Below are positions 1 to 8,735 of a stretch of 36,684 nt of DNA, one piece after another. Both the position numbers and the translations under genes were made by a program. Location of the stretch: assembly GCA_900498215.1 (NCBI GenBank), contig LR026962.1, positions 1,262,577 through 1,299,260 on the forward strand. The letters run 5' to 3'. Origin of the DNA: an uncultured Paludibacter sp. Its GTDB lineage: Bacteria; Bacteroidota; Bacteroidia; Bacteroidales; Paludibacteraceae. The notes under the pieces are model-generated. The model did not search any database and was not told the DNA's origin. It saw only the letters and a list, made by a program, of their open reading frames with translations. How positions within the stretch are numbered: the first letter of the stretch is position 1; each line of letters starts with the position of its first letter.

Positions 1-57
1 AAATCTGGCTTTTAGACCGCTTCGCTATCAGATATCAGACTGTTATACAAAAAAAGC

Positions 58-91
58 GTCTGAAGTCTGAAAGTCTGAAATCTAAATATCT
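58..91. repeat. short degenerate TCTGAA word repeat
   Basis: Three near-identical copies of GTCTGAA/GTCTGAAA lie head to tail at 58-80 and are followed by decayed copies (TCTAAATATCT). Just upstream, 26-42 carries the words ATCAGATATCAGAC, partly complementary to the repeat; TCAGAC (35-40) can pair with GTCTGA (58-63). No gene is visible in 1-98 other than the start of the next CDS. Similar words recur at 13829-13847. The function is unknown; it may be a decayed intergenic repeat. Confidence 0.45.
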
Positions 92-98
92 ATCAAAA

Positions 99-461
99 AT
101 GAAAGAATTAACGCCCAAAGAAGAAGAAATAATGCGGCATTTCTGGAAAGAAGACGCTTTGTTTGTGAAAGATTTAGTAGAAAAATATCCCGACCCGAAA
201 CCGCACTTCAACACACTTTCTACTTATGTGCGCGCGTTGGAAGAAAAAGGATTGCTTTCGCACGAAAGTTTTGGAACCACGTATCGTTATTTTCCGTTAG
301 TTTCGGAAGCTGAATACAAAAACCGCACGCTGAAAAATGTGGTGAAAAAGTATTTTAATAACTCGTATTTGAATGTTGTTTCCAGTTTTATCCGCTCGGA
401 AAATGTATCGGTGGACGAAATCAGAAAATTGTTGGACGAAGTAGAAAAATCTGAATCTTAA
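99..461 (+). CDS. BlaI/MecI/CopY-family transcriptional repressor
   Basis: A 120-residue winged-helix repressor of the BlaI/MecI type, the usual length for the family. The N-terminal half (about residues 3-70) reads as the family's DNA-binding domain, from LTPKEEEIM through LSTYVRALEEKGLL to the wing around YRYFPLV. The acidic C-terminal part (about 75-120) fits the dimerisation helices. Known family members repress a following membrane peptidase gene until the peptidase cleaves them. The next gene, 63 nt downstream, encodes just such an M56 peptidase, so the two probably form a signal-response module. Nothing here points to a beta-lactamase target; in Bacteroidota such pairs often stand alone. 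Start chosen at the ATG preceded by an A-rich stretch. Confidence 0.88.
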   Translation: MKELTPKEEEIMRHFWKEDALFVKDLVEKYPDPKPHFNTLSTYVRALEEKGLLSHESFGTTYRYFPLVSEAEYKNRTLKNVVKKYFNNSYLNVVSSFIRSENVSVDEIRKLLDEVEKSES

Positions 462-524
462 TCTTTTGATTTGGATAATTAATCTGATTCTTACCTATAA
501 ATTAACAATTTAACCAATTACCAA

Positions 525-2537
525 ATGGAAATCATTTTATATTACATACTTCGCTCAAGCATTGCGTTGACAGTTTTATATCTTTTCTACAAGTTCGTTG
601 CAAGCAAAAATACGCTTCATCAATACAATAGAATAATGATTTTGTTCTTTTTTGTTTGTTCACTTTTGCTGCCGTTGTTTAGTTTGGATATTTCGTGGAT
701 GTTCCCGCATAAAACTGAAACCGCAACATTTGATATTTCGCAATTTAATATCAATGAGGGAATTATCATTCCTGACACTCAATCAAATATTGAAATTCCG
801 TGGATAAAAATTTTGAGCAGCGCCTATTTTACAGGAATAATTATAACATTCCTTATTTTTTCAATAAGTTTTTCTCGGATGTTTTACATTATCTTAAAAT
901 CAGAAAAAAGAAAATTGGGAAACGGAATTACACTTTACATCTATGATAAAGACGTTTCTCCTTTCAGTTGGATGAGTTTCCTGGTTATTTCACATGAAGA
1001 TTTTTTGAGCGATAGTTCATCTATTATTCTTCACGAAAAAGCTCACATTCAGCAGCATCATTCTTGGGATATGCTTTTGGCAAATATATATACTGTTTTT
1101 TATTGGTTTAATCCGTTTGCGTGGCTACTCCGAAAGGAACTGCAGACCATACACGAGTTTCAGGCAGACGAAAAGGTGATTTCTACCGGAACCGACGTAA
1201 AAGAATATCAATTATTATTAATTCGCAAATGCGTGGGCGAAAACAAGTTTATGCTGGCAAACAATTTCGAATACAGCAATTTGCACAAACGTATTAAAAT
1301 GATTATGAAAACAAATTCAGCAAAACAAAAAAAATGGATTTACGCGATTATTCCATTCTTATTTATAATTATTTCAGGAGTACTATCGGCAGAAAATCTT
1401 CACTCAAAGATTACAACATCAGACGAAAGTATTGATTTACAAAATGATTCAATAAAAAAAGAAATCAAAGTAGTGTGTATAAATGACACCACATTTGTAA
1501 CTGAAAAAGTAAACGGCGTGGTTACAACATCTAAAATTATTGGAAAAGAATCTTCTGATTCAATTAAAGGAAGAAAAATAATTGTAATTAAAAATAATGA
1601 TAAAGATGGAATAAAAACCACAAAAAAAATCATCATTGTTCGTGATTCTCTCGACAATAAAGAAAAACGGATTATTATTTTAGATGGTAAAGAAATCACA
1701 GGAGATGAAATGATAAAAATAAAACCGGAAGATATTGATAACGTTAATGTGTTAAAAAGTGAACCAGCAACCAAAGTTTACGGCGAAAAAGGGAAAAATG
1801 GAGTAGTAATAATAAAAAGAAAAGGACATTTAATTGATTCAAACTCACCTGTAGATAATTCCACTGCTCCAATTTACATAGTTGATGGTATTCCTACTGA
1901 TAAAGAAAAAGTAAGTTCTATTGATGGAAAAGAGATTGCATCTGTTTCGGTGCTTAAAGATGCATCAGCAACAGCGCTTTACGGAACTCGGGGTTTAAAT
2001 GGAGTAGTCCTCATCACGACAAAAAAAGCGAATGGAAAAAATATCTCAGAAAATATAAAAGAAACAAGCAATGCACTGTATATTATTGATGGAGTTTATA
2101 CTGATAAAAAAGTAATAGACAAAACAGATCCTTCTAATATTGCTTCTGTTTCAGTGTTAAAAGGAGATGAAGCCATAAAAATGTACGGGAAAAGAGGAAA
2201 AAATGGTGTGATAAATATAACAACAAAAAAATACTCTACCAACGCAAAAGAAAGTCCTGTGAAAGAAGATGTAATGAATTACATTGAAAAACAGAAAACT
2301 AAAAAAATGACATCTGCAAAAATTACCGGCGAAGGAAACAAAGTAATAACTAAGGGAATTAATGATAAAAATACAGCTGTTTTTATTGACGGACAACTTG
2401 CTGATGTAAAAACACTTCAAAAAATGGATTATTCAAAAATTCGGGTAATAAATTCTGATCCGCTTTCAAATTTCCCCGAATTGGCAATTAAATATAATTT
2501 GAAAAAAGAAAGAATCGTACAGGTTTTCACCAAATAA
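525..2537 (+). CDS. BlaR1-like M56 metallopeptidase with TonB-plug-like repeats
   Basis: A 670-residue membrane protein. Four hydrophobic segments (about 5-25, 37-53, 100-122, 271-288) match BlaR1/MecR1 topology. The zinc motif HEKAH is at residues 170-174, with a likely third ligand E211 in HEFQAD, so the peptidase looks active. The periplasmic C-terminal part has no penicillin-binding sensor. Instead it has repeats of about 54 residues resembling the TonB-receptor plug: 381-433, 448-501 and 516-569, each with (I)xDG, a SVSVLK-like strand, YG and NGVVxITTKK-like ends. A decayed fourth copy spans 616-670. The gene follows a BlaI-type repressor, its presumed substrate. M56 proteins with plug-like domains are known in Bacteroidota, but their signal is not established. 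The plug repeats could recognise an envelope protein or oligomerise; that part is inference. Confidence 0.85.
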   Translation: MEIILYYILRSSIALTVLYLFYKFVASKNTLHQYNRIMILFFFVCSLLLPLFSLDISWMFPHKTETATFDISQFNINEGIIIPDTQSNIEIPWIKILSSAYFTGIIITFLIFSISFSRMFYIILKSEKRKLGNGITLYIYDKDVSPFSWMSFLVISHEDFLSDSSSIILHEKAHIQQHHSWDMLLANIYTVFYWFNPFAWLLRKELQTIHEFQADEKVISTGTDVKEYQLLLIRKCVGENKFMLANNFEYSNLHKRIKMIMKTNSAKQKKWIYAIIPFLFIIISGVLSAENLHSKITTSDESIDLQNDSIKKEIKVVCINDTTFVTEKVNGVVTTSKIIGKESSDSIKGRKIIVIKNNDKDGIKTTKKIIIVRDSLDNKEKRIIILDGKEITGDEMIKIKPEDIDNVNVLKSEPATKVYGEKGKNGVVIIKRKGHLIDSNSPVDNSTAPIYIVDGIPTDKEKVSSIDGKEIASVSVLKDASATALYGTRGLNGVVLITTKKANGKNISENIKETSNALYIIDGVYTDKKVIDKTDPSNIASVSVLKGDEAIKMYGKRGKNGVINITTKKYSTNAKESPVKEDVMNYIEKQKTKKMTSAKITGEGNKVITKGINDKNTAVFIDGQLADVKTLQKMDYSKIRVINSDPLSNFPELAIKYNLKKERIVQVFTK

Positions 2538-2574
2538 CCTTTCTCATAAATTGACATCAGTTCTAACCTCTACC

Positions 2575-2609
2575 TAACTTTGCCAAAGTTTTCGGCTTTG
2601 GCAAAGTTA
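2575..2609 (+). terminator. strong hairpin after the M56 gene
   Basis: A 14-bp perfect stem (TAACTTTGCCAAAG at 2575-2588 with its complement at 2596-2609) around a 7-nt loop, 38 nt after the M56 stop codon. The following bases (AATTTCTCT) are only moderately T-rich, so it may be a terminator with a weak U-tract or an RNA stabiliser. The left arm begins with TAACTTTG, itself a perfect -7 promoter box, and TTGACA lies 21 nt upstream of it, so a promoter function is also possible. Confidence 0.55.
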
Positions 2610-2709
2610 ATTTCTCTATAAACAGAAAATAAAATTAGCAAAATAAATTGCAGATTATCAGCAATTTAAAAACAATCCTCAAAAAATCATAAAAATATTT
2701 TCAAATTTA

Positions 2710-2741
2710 TTTGGAGGAATAAAATATTGTTTGTTATTTTG
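2710..2741 (+). promoter_or_regulatory. promoter of the ABC transporter operon
   Basis: TTTG at 2710-2713, a 20-nt spacer, then TTATTTTG at 2734-2741, one base off the Bacteroidota -7 consensus TAnnTTTG. Transcription would begin near 2748, about 30 nt before the ATG of the ABC ATPase at 2778. Confidence 0.5.
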
Positions 2742-2777
2742 TGTCTTAGTTACATAGACCACTAAGCTATTATAACA

Positions 2778-3590
2778 ATGATTGAAATTAAAAATTTATC
2801 ATTTCATTATCAAAAGAAATCGCCGTTGTTCGATAATCTTTCATTAGATATGGAAAACGGACGCATTGTAGGATTACTTGGTAAAAACGGAGCGGGAAAA
2901 TCCACCCTTTTAAATTTGATGGCGGGACTTATTGCATCCAAAGGAGGAAGTATTTTGGTAAATCAACAAACGCCTTTTCAGAGGAATCCGATGTTTTTAA
3001 AAGACATTTATCTGGTTCCCGAAGAATTTTCTTTCCCAAGCGTTACTATTGAGACGTATGTAAAAGCATACAGTATATTTTATCCTCATTTCGATCATCA
3101 AAAATTAGATAAAATTCTGATTGAGTTTGAGTTGAAATATGATAACAATCTGAATAAACTTTCACATGGGCAACGAAAAAAATTCCTGATTGCGTTTGCC
3201 TTGGCAAGTAATTGTTCCACGCTCCTACTCGATGAGCCAACAAATGGTTTGGATATTCCTTCTAAAAGCCAATTCCGTAAAATTCTCGTTGGTTCGGTTA
3301 CCGAAGAGCAACTCGTAATTATCTCCACACATCAAGTGAAAGACATTGACACCGTGATTGATACCGTAATTGTGCTGGACAATGGAAAAGTTGTTTTCAA
3401 AGAAAATACAGACGAAATCTTACAGAAATTCCATTTTGAAACCGTTCCTTCCTTGCAAAATGTGAAAGAAGTATTTTACAGCGAACAATGTCCTTCGGGA
3501 TATAAAATTATTCAACCGGCAGGAAAAAACGAAAGTTCTGTAATAGACTTGGAGATGTTTTTCAATGCAGTCATTAGTAAGTCCTTTTAA
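2778..3590 (+). CDS. ABC transporter ATP-binding protein
   Basis: A 270-residue ATPase subunit. Visible motifs are Walker A GKNGAGKS (35-42), signature LSHGQ (128-132), Walker B LLLDEP (149-154) and the switch histidine H185. Residues from about 215 on form a non-conserved tail. The permease starts 11 nt after its stop, and a YtrA-type GntR regulator overlaps the permease. In characterised relatives (ytr-type operons) such ATPases work with membrane subunits encoded alongside. The single permease gene suggests a homodimeric permease or export/immunity-type transporter. The substrate cannot be read from the sequence. Confidence 0.93.
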   Translation: MIEIKNLSFHYQKKSPLFDNLSLDMENGRIVGLLGKNGAGKSTLLNLMAGLIASKGGSILVNQQTPFQRNPMFLKDIYLVPEEFSFPSVTIETYVKAYSIFYPHFDHQKLDKILIEFELKYDNNLNKLSHGQRKKFLIAFALASNCSTLLLDEPTNGLDIPSKSQFRKILVGSVTEEQLVIISTHQVKDIDTVIDTVIVLDNGKVVFKENTDEILQKFHFETVPSLQNVKEVFYSEQCPSGYKIIQPAGKNESSVIDLEMFFNAVISKSF

Positions 3591-3601
3591 TTTTACTCAT
3601 T

Positions 3602-4402
3602 ATGAATACAAATCAATATTTTAGCTTCACAAGGTTTATAAAGTTGATAAAAAGCGATTGGCTGATAAATTACAAAAAATACATCTTATTATTTTTGACA
3701 ATGTTGGCAATAGGATATGTATTTATTTATCTAAATCTTCCGAAACGCGCTTACGAAGGCAGTTCTGTTTTTGATGCAAACCGATATTTAAACCTATTAA
3801 ACATCTCATTATTTGCATTAATTGCATTTATCGGCACTTCTTTTCCTGCGTTCAACAGTAAAAAAACAGCCCGTATATATATGCTTACGCCTGCAAGTAC
3901 GTTCGAGAAATACAGCGCACAATTTTTAGGACGTATTGTGATAACATTTATTTTATTTCTGTTTGCATTTTGGTTAGATGCAAATTTAGCGCGTCTTACT
4001 GTTTTAGGCACAATAAAAGAAAACACGCCGAAAATTGAGGCATTTTCTTACTCCGATTTACTGCGCATATTAAAAAAAGACGAATTTTCACACATATTTA
4101 TGCCTTTTTTATTGTTGTCCACAGCTATGTTTTTCTTTGCCATCCGATTATTTTTCAATAGAAATGGAATACTAAAAACATCTTTGACATTCATATCTTT
4201 CTTATTTGGTATTTATTTATTGTTTGTTTTGTTTTCACATATTTTTTATCCTGAAACAAAAGGATTTGATGTTCATACGTCGGAGTATGAAGTGATAAGG
4301 AATTTAGAAAGCGGACAAATATTAGGAATAATCATCGTTTCCGTTTCGTGGATATTTTTGTTGGTCTTAGGTTTCTTCAAATTAAAAGAAAAAGAGGTAT
4401 GA
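3602..4402 (+). CDS. ABC transporter permease-like membrane protein
   Basis: A 266-residue integral membrane protein with six hydrophobic segments, at about residues 26-44, 67-83, 110-126, 167-185, 193-213 and 238-257. There is no recognisable signature beyond the ABC-2-like layout. It is identified as a permease mainly by position: it sits directly after the ATPase and its stop codon overlaps the ATG of the GntR regulator (ATGA at 4399-4402). Substrate unknown. A membrane protein of unrelated function is possible but less likely in this operon. Confidence 0.8.
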   Translation: MNTNQYFSFTRFIKLIKSDWLINYKKYILLFLTMLAIGYVFIYLNLPKRAYEGSSVFDANRYLNLLNISLFALIAFIGTSFPAFNSKKTARIYMLTPASTFEKYSAQFLGRIVITFILFLFAFWLDANLARLTVLGTIKENTPKIEAFSYSDLLRILKKDEFSHIFMPFLLLSTAMFFFAIRLFFNRNGILKTSLTFISFLFGIYLLFVLFSHIFYPETKGFDVHTSEYEVIRNLESGQILGIIIVSVSWIFLLVLGFFKLKEKEV

Positions 4403-4782
4403 GTATAGATTTTAAAGCCACAAAGGGAATTTTTCAGCAAATAGCGGATAATATCTCCCACCGGATATTGGAAGGGAAACTTCCTATTGGAGAACGTGTG
4501 CCTTCTGTGAGGGACTTAGCTGAAGAATTTGAAGTAAATCGCAACACGCTGCTGCGAACTTACTCCATATTGGAAGAAGGCGGAATAATTATAAACAAAC
4601 GCGGCATTGGCTTTTTTGTAGCCGAGAATGCTGTAGAACTTATCCGTCAAAATGAGAAAAAAGAATTTTTCAATCATGATTTACCGGATTTTATGCGAAA
4701 AGTACAGTTGCTAAAACTAACCGAAACCGATTTATCAGAATTAACGTCCATTATAAAAAATAACTCCAATGAAAAAAAGTAA
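4399..4782 (+). CDS. GntR-family regulator, YtrA type
   Basis: A 127-residue regulator. Residues about 10-75 form the GntR winged helix-turn-helix, with typical words VPSVRDLAEEF and VNRNTLLRTYSILEEGGII. The short C-terminal part lacks the large effector domain of other GntR families, as in the YtrA subfamily, which typically regulates an adjacent ABC transporter. The start at 4399 is chosen because it is preceded by AAAGAGG, overlaps the permease stop by 4 nt and begins the conserved domain; upstream in-frame starts would lie inside the permease gene. It probably autoregulates this operon. Confidence 0.88.
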   Translation: MSIDFKATKGIFQQIADNISHRILEGKLPIGERVPSVRDLAEEFEVNRNTLLRTYSILEEGGIIINKRGIGFFVAENAVELIRQNEKKEFFNHDLPDFMRKVQLLKLTETDLSELTSIIKNNSNEKK

Positions 4783-5449
4783 TATAATCCTTATCCTTTT
4801 GGCATCATTTATTATTGCTTCCATATTGATATTTTACATTAATGGTAAAACACATGAAGGAAAAATCGAAATGAATGCTAAAAATAATTTCAAAGTGGTC
4901 AACATTGCTGATTTCACTACGCTGGTTGCTAATGATGGCAGCGACATTCACTTCATTAAAAGTGATACCGCTAAACTAAAAATAGAATTGGATGATAAAA
5001 AATCCCTGTCAAAACAATTATTTGAAGTAAAAAATGATACGCTCTACGTATATAAAGGAGCGAGGATGTTCGCTTATGGAAATAACTTAAAATCTGTAGT
5101 TTCCAAAAAAGCATATTGGATTGGAATACACGCGTACAACACAGATTCGTTAAAAATGAACTTGCAAGATGGCGAGGTGTATATAAATTATGGAGAAGGA
5201 AGTACCTCAACATACAAATACATTGAAATACAATCTAAAGATAGTGCTAAAATCAGGATTACAGGGAATGTTTCAGTAGAAAAAATGGTTTTGAACACAA
5301 ATAGTACAAACATACAACTTTATAATGGCAGTTTTCAAACCATTGTAGGAATGCTCGAAAATCATTCCAAACTACAATGTATGTCCGTTATGAATACTAT
5401 TAATAATTTACAAATAAAAAAAGATTCTACAAGCAGAATGGGATATTAA
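4769..5449 (+). CDS. membrane-anchored DUF2807-like protein
   Basis: A 226-residue protein with one N-terminal hydrophobic segment (about 5-24), suggesting a signal anchor. The rest is rich in beta strands, alternating short hydrophobic stretches with polar turns (NFKVVNIADFTTLVANDGSD near 47-66, later VEKMVLNTNSTNIQLYNG). This pattern resembles the DUF2807 'head GIN' beta-helix proteins common in Bacteroidota. The ATG overlaps the end of the GntR gene by 14 nt, so it is translationally coupled to the ABC operon. The role is unknown; it may be a periplasmic partner of the transporter. The family assignment is by look, not by search. Confidence 0.65.
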   Translation: MKKSNIILILLASFIIASILIFYINGKTHEGKIEMNAKNNFKVVNIADFTTLVANDGSDIHFIKSDTAKLKIELDDKKSLSKQLFEVKNDTLYVYKGARMFAYGNNLKSVVSKKAYWIGIHAYNTDSLKMNLQDGEVYINYGEGSTSTYKYIEIQSKDSAKIRITGNVSVEKMVLNTNSTNIQLYNGSFQTIVGMLENHSKLQCMSVMNTINNLQIKKDSTSRMGY

Positions 5450-5542
5450 AGAATTTGTAACAAAACTAAAATTTAACAATTAAATAATCTTAAAATTCAA
5501 ATAGATTTGTCATAAATTTAACATTTCTACGTCTAATTATAG

Positions 5543-5550
5543 TACCTTCG
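5543..5550 (+). promoter_or_regulatory. possible -7 box before the TonB-plug receptor
   Basis: TACCTTCG differs in one base from the Bacteroidota -7 consensus TAnnTTTG and lies 24 nt before the ATG at 5575. No -33 TTTG is found at the right spacing, so this is only a candidate. Confidence 0.3.
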
Positions 5551-5574
5551 TCCATCAAAAATTAACCTCATTTT

Positions 5575-8025
5575 ATGATAAAAAAAATCGCCTTGCTTGT
5601 AGTGATACTCTTCACTGTAGGAAATTTTGCGCAATCTCAATCTAAACCTAATCAAGTTTACGTATTAAAAGGGTCAGTCGTTGACTCCGTTTCAAATCAA
5701 TCAGTTTCATTTTGTACTGTTTCCGCTTCCAGAGTAAAAATGCCGATGGTGTATCTAAAAAGAGTGGCAGCTGACGTTAATGGAAATTTTAGTATGGAAT
5801 TTTCAAAACCCGACACACTTTTATTAAAATTTGAATCGGTTGGAATGAAATCAACAGTAAAAACCGTTGCTCTTTCCGAAAAAACAACTGATTTGGGAAA
5901 AATTGTACTTCCTCCAAACGATAAAATACTTTCGGAAGTGACGGTAACGGCTGCAAAACCTCTTGTAAAAGTAGATTTGGATAAAATTACCTACGATATG
6001 AAATCCGATCCCGAGTCGCAATCGTCAAACGTGTTGGATATGCTTCGCAAAGTACCTTTGGTAACTATCGATGCTGATGAAAATATTCAAGTGAAAGGGA
6101 AATCCAATTTCAAAATATTTATGAACGGTAAAGCGACCAACATGATTACCAACAATCCTGCGCAAGTATTGAAAAGCATTCCCGCCAATACCATCAAAAG
6201 CGTTGAAGTAATTACGGAACCCGGAGCAAAATATGAATCGGAAGGATTATCGGGAATCATTAACATTATTACCGAAAGTGCGATGAAAGGTTATACAGCA
6301 TCGGTAAATGCGGGAGTAGATGTTTACGGTTCATTAAATGGCGGAGTTTATTTTACTACCAAAATAGGAAAATGGGGAATTACTACCAATCTTAACACAT
6401 CTCAGTTTAGAAGTCCGGAGAGTTTTTCGGATTATATACGATTAAATAAAACAGATAATTCTACACTTAAACAAAATTCATCCTTTAACAATAAAGGAAA
6501 TTTCAGGAACGGCAACTTCAGTGTAAGTTACGAAATGGATTCGCTTGATTTACTTACATTCAGCGGAAGCGGCTGGGGTGGAAATAACACATCAAACGGA
6601 GAAATGGACTCTAAAAACGATAATCCATTGCAGATTTATCATCAAAACCGTCGCACATCTAACCTTTGGGGTGGTTACGAAGCTGGATTTGATTATCAAC
6701 GCTCGTTTAAGAAACCGGACAAACTTCTTACCTTATCATACAAGTTAAGCTATTCTCCAAGCGGAGTGGAAAACGAATCGTGGTTAGACACTTTACAATC
6801 TGTACATTATTCTTCTCCGCGTCAAAAAATCAAAACAGACTCTTATGGAGACGAACATACGTTTCAGATTGATTATAACGAGCCATTCAATAAAAAACAC
6901 GTAATGGAAGTGGGTTTGAAATACATTATACGAGATAACCACAGTTTAAATACTTACCAAATATATGATGAACAGCAAAAAAAATGGAAGGGGATGAGCG
7001 ATATAATTGACGATGATTTTACACACAGGCAAGATATTCTCGGAAGCTACGGAAGTTATACATTTAAAGCAAAGAAATTCAGTACAAGAGTTGGCGTACG
7101 TTTTGAACATACACAATCAAGCATTAAATACAAAATTCAAACCGATAGGAATTTCACTCCGCCTTCATTTAACAACTTAGTTCCTTCCATTAATTTTAAT
7201 TATAAAATGACAGATATGTCAAATATAACATTGAGTTACACACAACGGTTAAGCCGTCCTGATATTTGGTATCTCAATCCATTTGTTGATAATTCAAATC
7301 CATACAATATACAAGTAGGAAATCCAAAACTTGATACGGAAATAAGCAATTCTTTTAATTTAAGTTACGGATATTTCAACTCAAAATTCAATCTGAATTC
7401 CAGTGTCTACTATTCGTTTACAAACAATGCTATTGAAGAAATCAACCAATTAAAAGGTGACACAATCATATCAACGTATGAAAATATCGGGATAAATAGA
7501 AGTACCGGACTTTCCACTTATTTCCGCTGGCAAGTTACTCCAAAAATGAATATGTTTTTCAATGGGAATACATCATACAATTATTTGGATGACGGAAAAG
7601 GAACAAAAAATGATGGTGTAAATTACAACGGCAACTTCGGAGGAGGATATAATTTCCCAAAAGATTGGGCTTTAAATTTATATACAGGAGTATTTAAACG
7701 TGGCGTTACATTGCAAGGTGGAGGTGGATTTTTTGCCTATTACGGTTTAAATATCACAAAATCGTATATGCAAAAGAAGTTGAATATTTCGCTGCGCCCG
7801 GGTATGTTTTTACAGAAATACATAAAATTCTCCAGCTACACCGAAACGGAAACTTACAGGGCTGATAATACATACAGGCGTCTCGCGCCCAATATAAGAT
7901 TAAATATCAGTTACCGTTTCGGAAAAATGAAAGAACAAATAAAAACCGCCAAAAATACCATTAAAAACGATGATGTAAAATCCGGCGGAAGTAACAACAA
8001 TTCAGGAGGTACCGGAAATTTATAA
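5575..8025 (+). CDS. TonB-plug outer-membrane beta-barrel protein
   Basis: An 816-residue outer-membrane protein. It has a Sec signal peptide (residues 1 to about 20), a carboxypeptidase-regulatory-like beta-sandwich (about 29-105, including YVLKGSVVDSVS), and a TonB plug domain (about 115-235: SEVTVTAAKPLV, SVEVITEPGAKYESEG, GIINIITES). A long beta-barrel follows, to about 780 (INLN/TLSYTQRLSRPD-type strands ending in RLNISYRFGK). The layout matches the Bacteroidota 'outer membrane protein beta-barrel family' rather than SusC, and no SusD follows. A polar Gly/Asn-rich tail follows the last strand. Substrate unknown. It stands 125 nt after the ABC operon and ends at a bidirectional terminator. 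Confidence 0.88.
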   Translation: MIKKIALLVVILFTVGNFAQSQSKPNQVYVLKGSVVDSVSNQSVSFCTVSASRVKMPMVYLKRVAADVNGNFSMEFSKPDTLLLKFESVGMKSTVKTVALSEKTTDLGKIVLPPNDKILSEVTVTAAKPLVKVDLDKITYDMKSDPESQSSNVLDMLRKVPLVTIDADENIQVKGKSNFKIFMNGKATNMITNNPAQVLKSIPANTIKSVEVITEPGAKYESEGLSGIINIITESAMKGYTASVNAGVDVYGSLNGGVYFTTKIGKWGITTNLNTSQFRSPESFSDYIRLNKTDNSTLKQNSSFNNKGNFRNGNFSVSYEMDSLDLLTFSGSGWGGNNTSNGEMDSKNDNPLQIYHQNRRTSNLWGGYEAGFDYQRSFKKPDKLLTLSYKLSYSPSGVENESWLDTLQSVHYSSPRQKIKTDSYGDEHTFQIDYNEPFNKKHVMEVGLKYIIRDNHSLNTYQIYDEQQKKWKGMSDIIDDDFTHRQDILGSYGSYTFKAKKFSTRVGVRFEHTQSSIKYKIQTDRNFTPPSFNNLVPSINFNYKMTDMSNITLSYTQRLSRPDIWYLNPFVDNSNPYNIQVGNPKLDTEISNSFNLSYGYFNSKFNLNSSVYYSFTNNAIEEINQLKGDTIISTYENIGINRSTGLSTYFRWQVTPKMNMFFNGNTSYNYLDDGKGTKNDGVNYNGNFGGGYNFPKDWALNLYTGVFKRGVTLQGGGGFFAYYGLNITKSYMQKKLNISLRPGMFLQKYIKFSSYTETETYRADNTYRRLAPNIRLNISYRFGKMKEQIKTAKNTIKNDDVKSGGSNNNSGGTGNL

Positions 8026-8030
8026 AAGAT

Positions 8031-8065
8031 AAAAAAGCGAGTGATTTTTTTTCATTCGCTTTTTT
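8031..8065. terminator. bidirectional terminator between receptor gene and smpB
   Basis: AAAAAAGCGAGTGA (8031-8044) pairs with TCATTCGCTTTTTT (8052-8065) with a single G-U pair and a 7-nt T loop. A-run and T-run flank both sides, so it can end the rightward receptor transcript and the leftward smpB transcript. Confidence 0.85.
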
Positions 8066-8069
8066 ATTT

Positions 8070-8525
8070 TTATCTTTTAAACGCTCTATCCATTTCACGC
8101 TTATCGTCTTTCTCTTTCAGCGTTTGACGTTTATCATACGATTTTTTACCGCGAGCCAATCCTATTTCGAGTTTAGCCAATCCCTTTTCATTAATAAAAA
8201 GTTTAATCGGAATAATTGTATTTCCCGTCTCTTTGGTTGCACGCACCAATTTATTTAATTCCCGTTTGGTGAGAAGTAATTTACGGTCGCGTCGCGGTTC
8301 GTGGTTATTGTATGTGCCGAAAAAATAAGTGGAAATATTCATATTTTTCACCCACAATTCATCGCTAATAAACGTACAGTAAGTTTCCGTTAAACTTGCT
8401 TTTCCATCGCGAATAGATTTTATTTCCGTACCGAAAAGTTGGATTCCTGCTGTAAAACGGTCTAAAATTTCGTAATCAAACGTAGCGCGTTTATTTTTTA
8501 TCGTTATATCGGATTTTTTTAACAT
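8070..8525 (-). CDS. smpB: SsrA-binding protein SmpB
   Basis: A 151-residue protein with the SmpB hallmarks in order: [14 protein letters not shown] near the start, [30 protein letters not shown], and the basic C-terminal tail [17 protein letters not shown] followed by RDxxRAFKR-like residues. SmpB binds tmRNA and delivers it to stalled ribosomes for trans-translation. The start at 8525 is preferred over an upstream ATG at 8558. It is preceded by GGAAGAA, it gives the usual N-terminus, and a -7 box at 8548-8555 would place the transcript start downstream of 8558. The tmRNA gene is not in this window. Confidence 0.95.
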   Translation of the reverse strand: MLKKSDITIKNKRATFDYEILDRFTAGIQLFGTEIKSIRDGKASLTETYCTFISDELWVKNMNISTYFFGTYNNHEPRRDRKLLLTKRELNKLVRATKETGNTIIPIKLFINEKGLAKLEIGLARGKKSYDKRQTLKEKDDKREMDRAFKR

Positions 8526-8547
8526 TTTTCTTCCATAATTCTTCACG

Positions 8548-8555
8548 CAAAAATA
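8548..8555 (-). promoter_or_regulatory. -7 box for smpB
   Basis: On the minus strand this reads TATTTTTG, a full match to TAnnTTTG, 22 nt before the smpB ATG. No clear -33 box is seen. Confidence 0.45.
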
Positions 8556-8672
8556 CATCTTTTTTCTTAAAGAATTTCATAGAGTTTTCTATTCAGGAAA
8601 ACAGCTTGATTTTTTTCTACCTTTTTTATTCAAAAAATATACCCTCGCACACATTTTCTTGATAAAAATAAG

Positions 8673-8680
8673 TATATTTG
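8673..8680 (+). promoter_or_regulatory. -7 box for the BFN-UVR gene
   Basis: TATATTTG, a perfect TAnnTTTG box. Transcription would start near 8686, leaving about 50 nt before the ATG at 8736. This argues against translation from the in-frame TTG at 8688. The -33 region is not convincing. Confidence 0.5.
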
Positions 8681-8735
8681 TCGTCCTTTGCAGCAAAACA
8701 TTCATTTAAAAAAAATAATCTTCAAAAATCTGACA

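Noticed and set aside
5575-8025. SusC-type nutrient receptor with a polysaccharide-utilisation locus
   Set aside because: No SusD partner and no glycoside hydrolases nearby; the beta-barrel family is the other, non-SusC type.
8526-8558. Longer SmpB start at 8558
   Set aside because: It lies upstream of the predicted transcript start and adds residues not typical of SmpB; the ATG at 8525 has a GGAAGAA site.
8688-8735. In-frame extension of the BFN-UVR protein from a TTG at 8688
   Set aside because: The TTG sits at the predicted transcript start just after the -7 box, and the ATG at 8736 gives the normal domain start.
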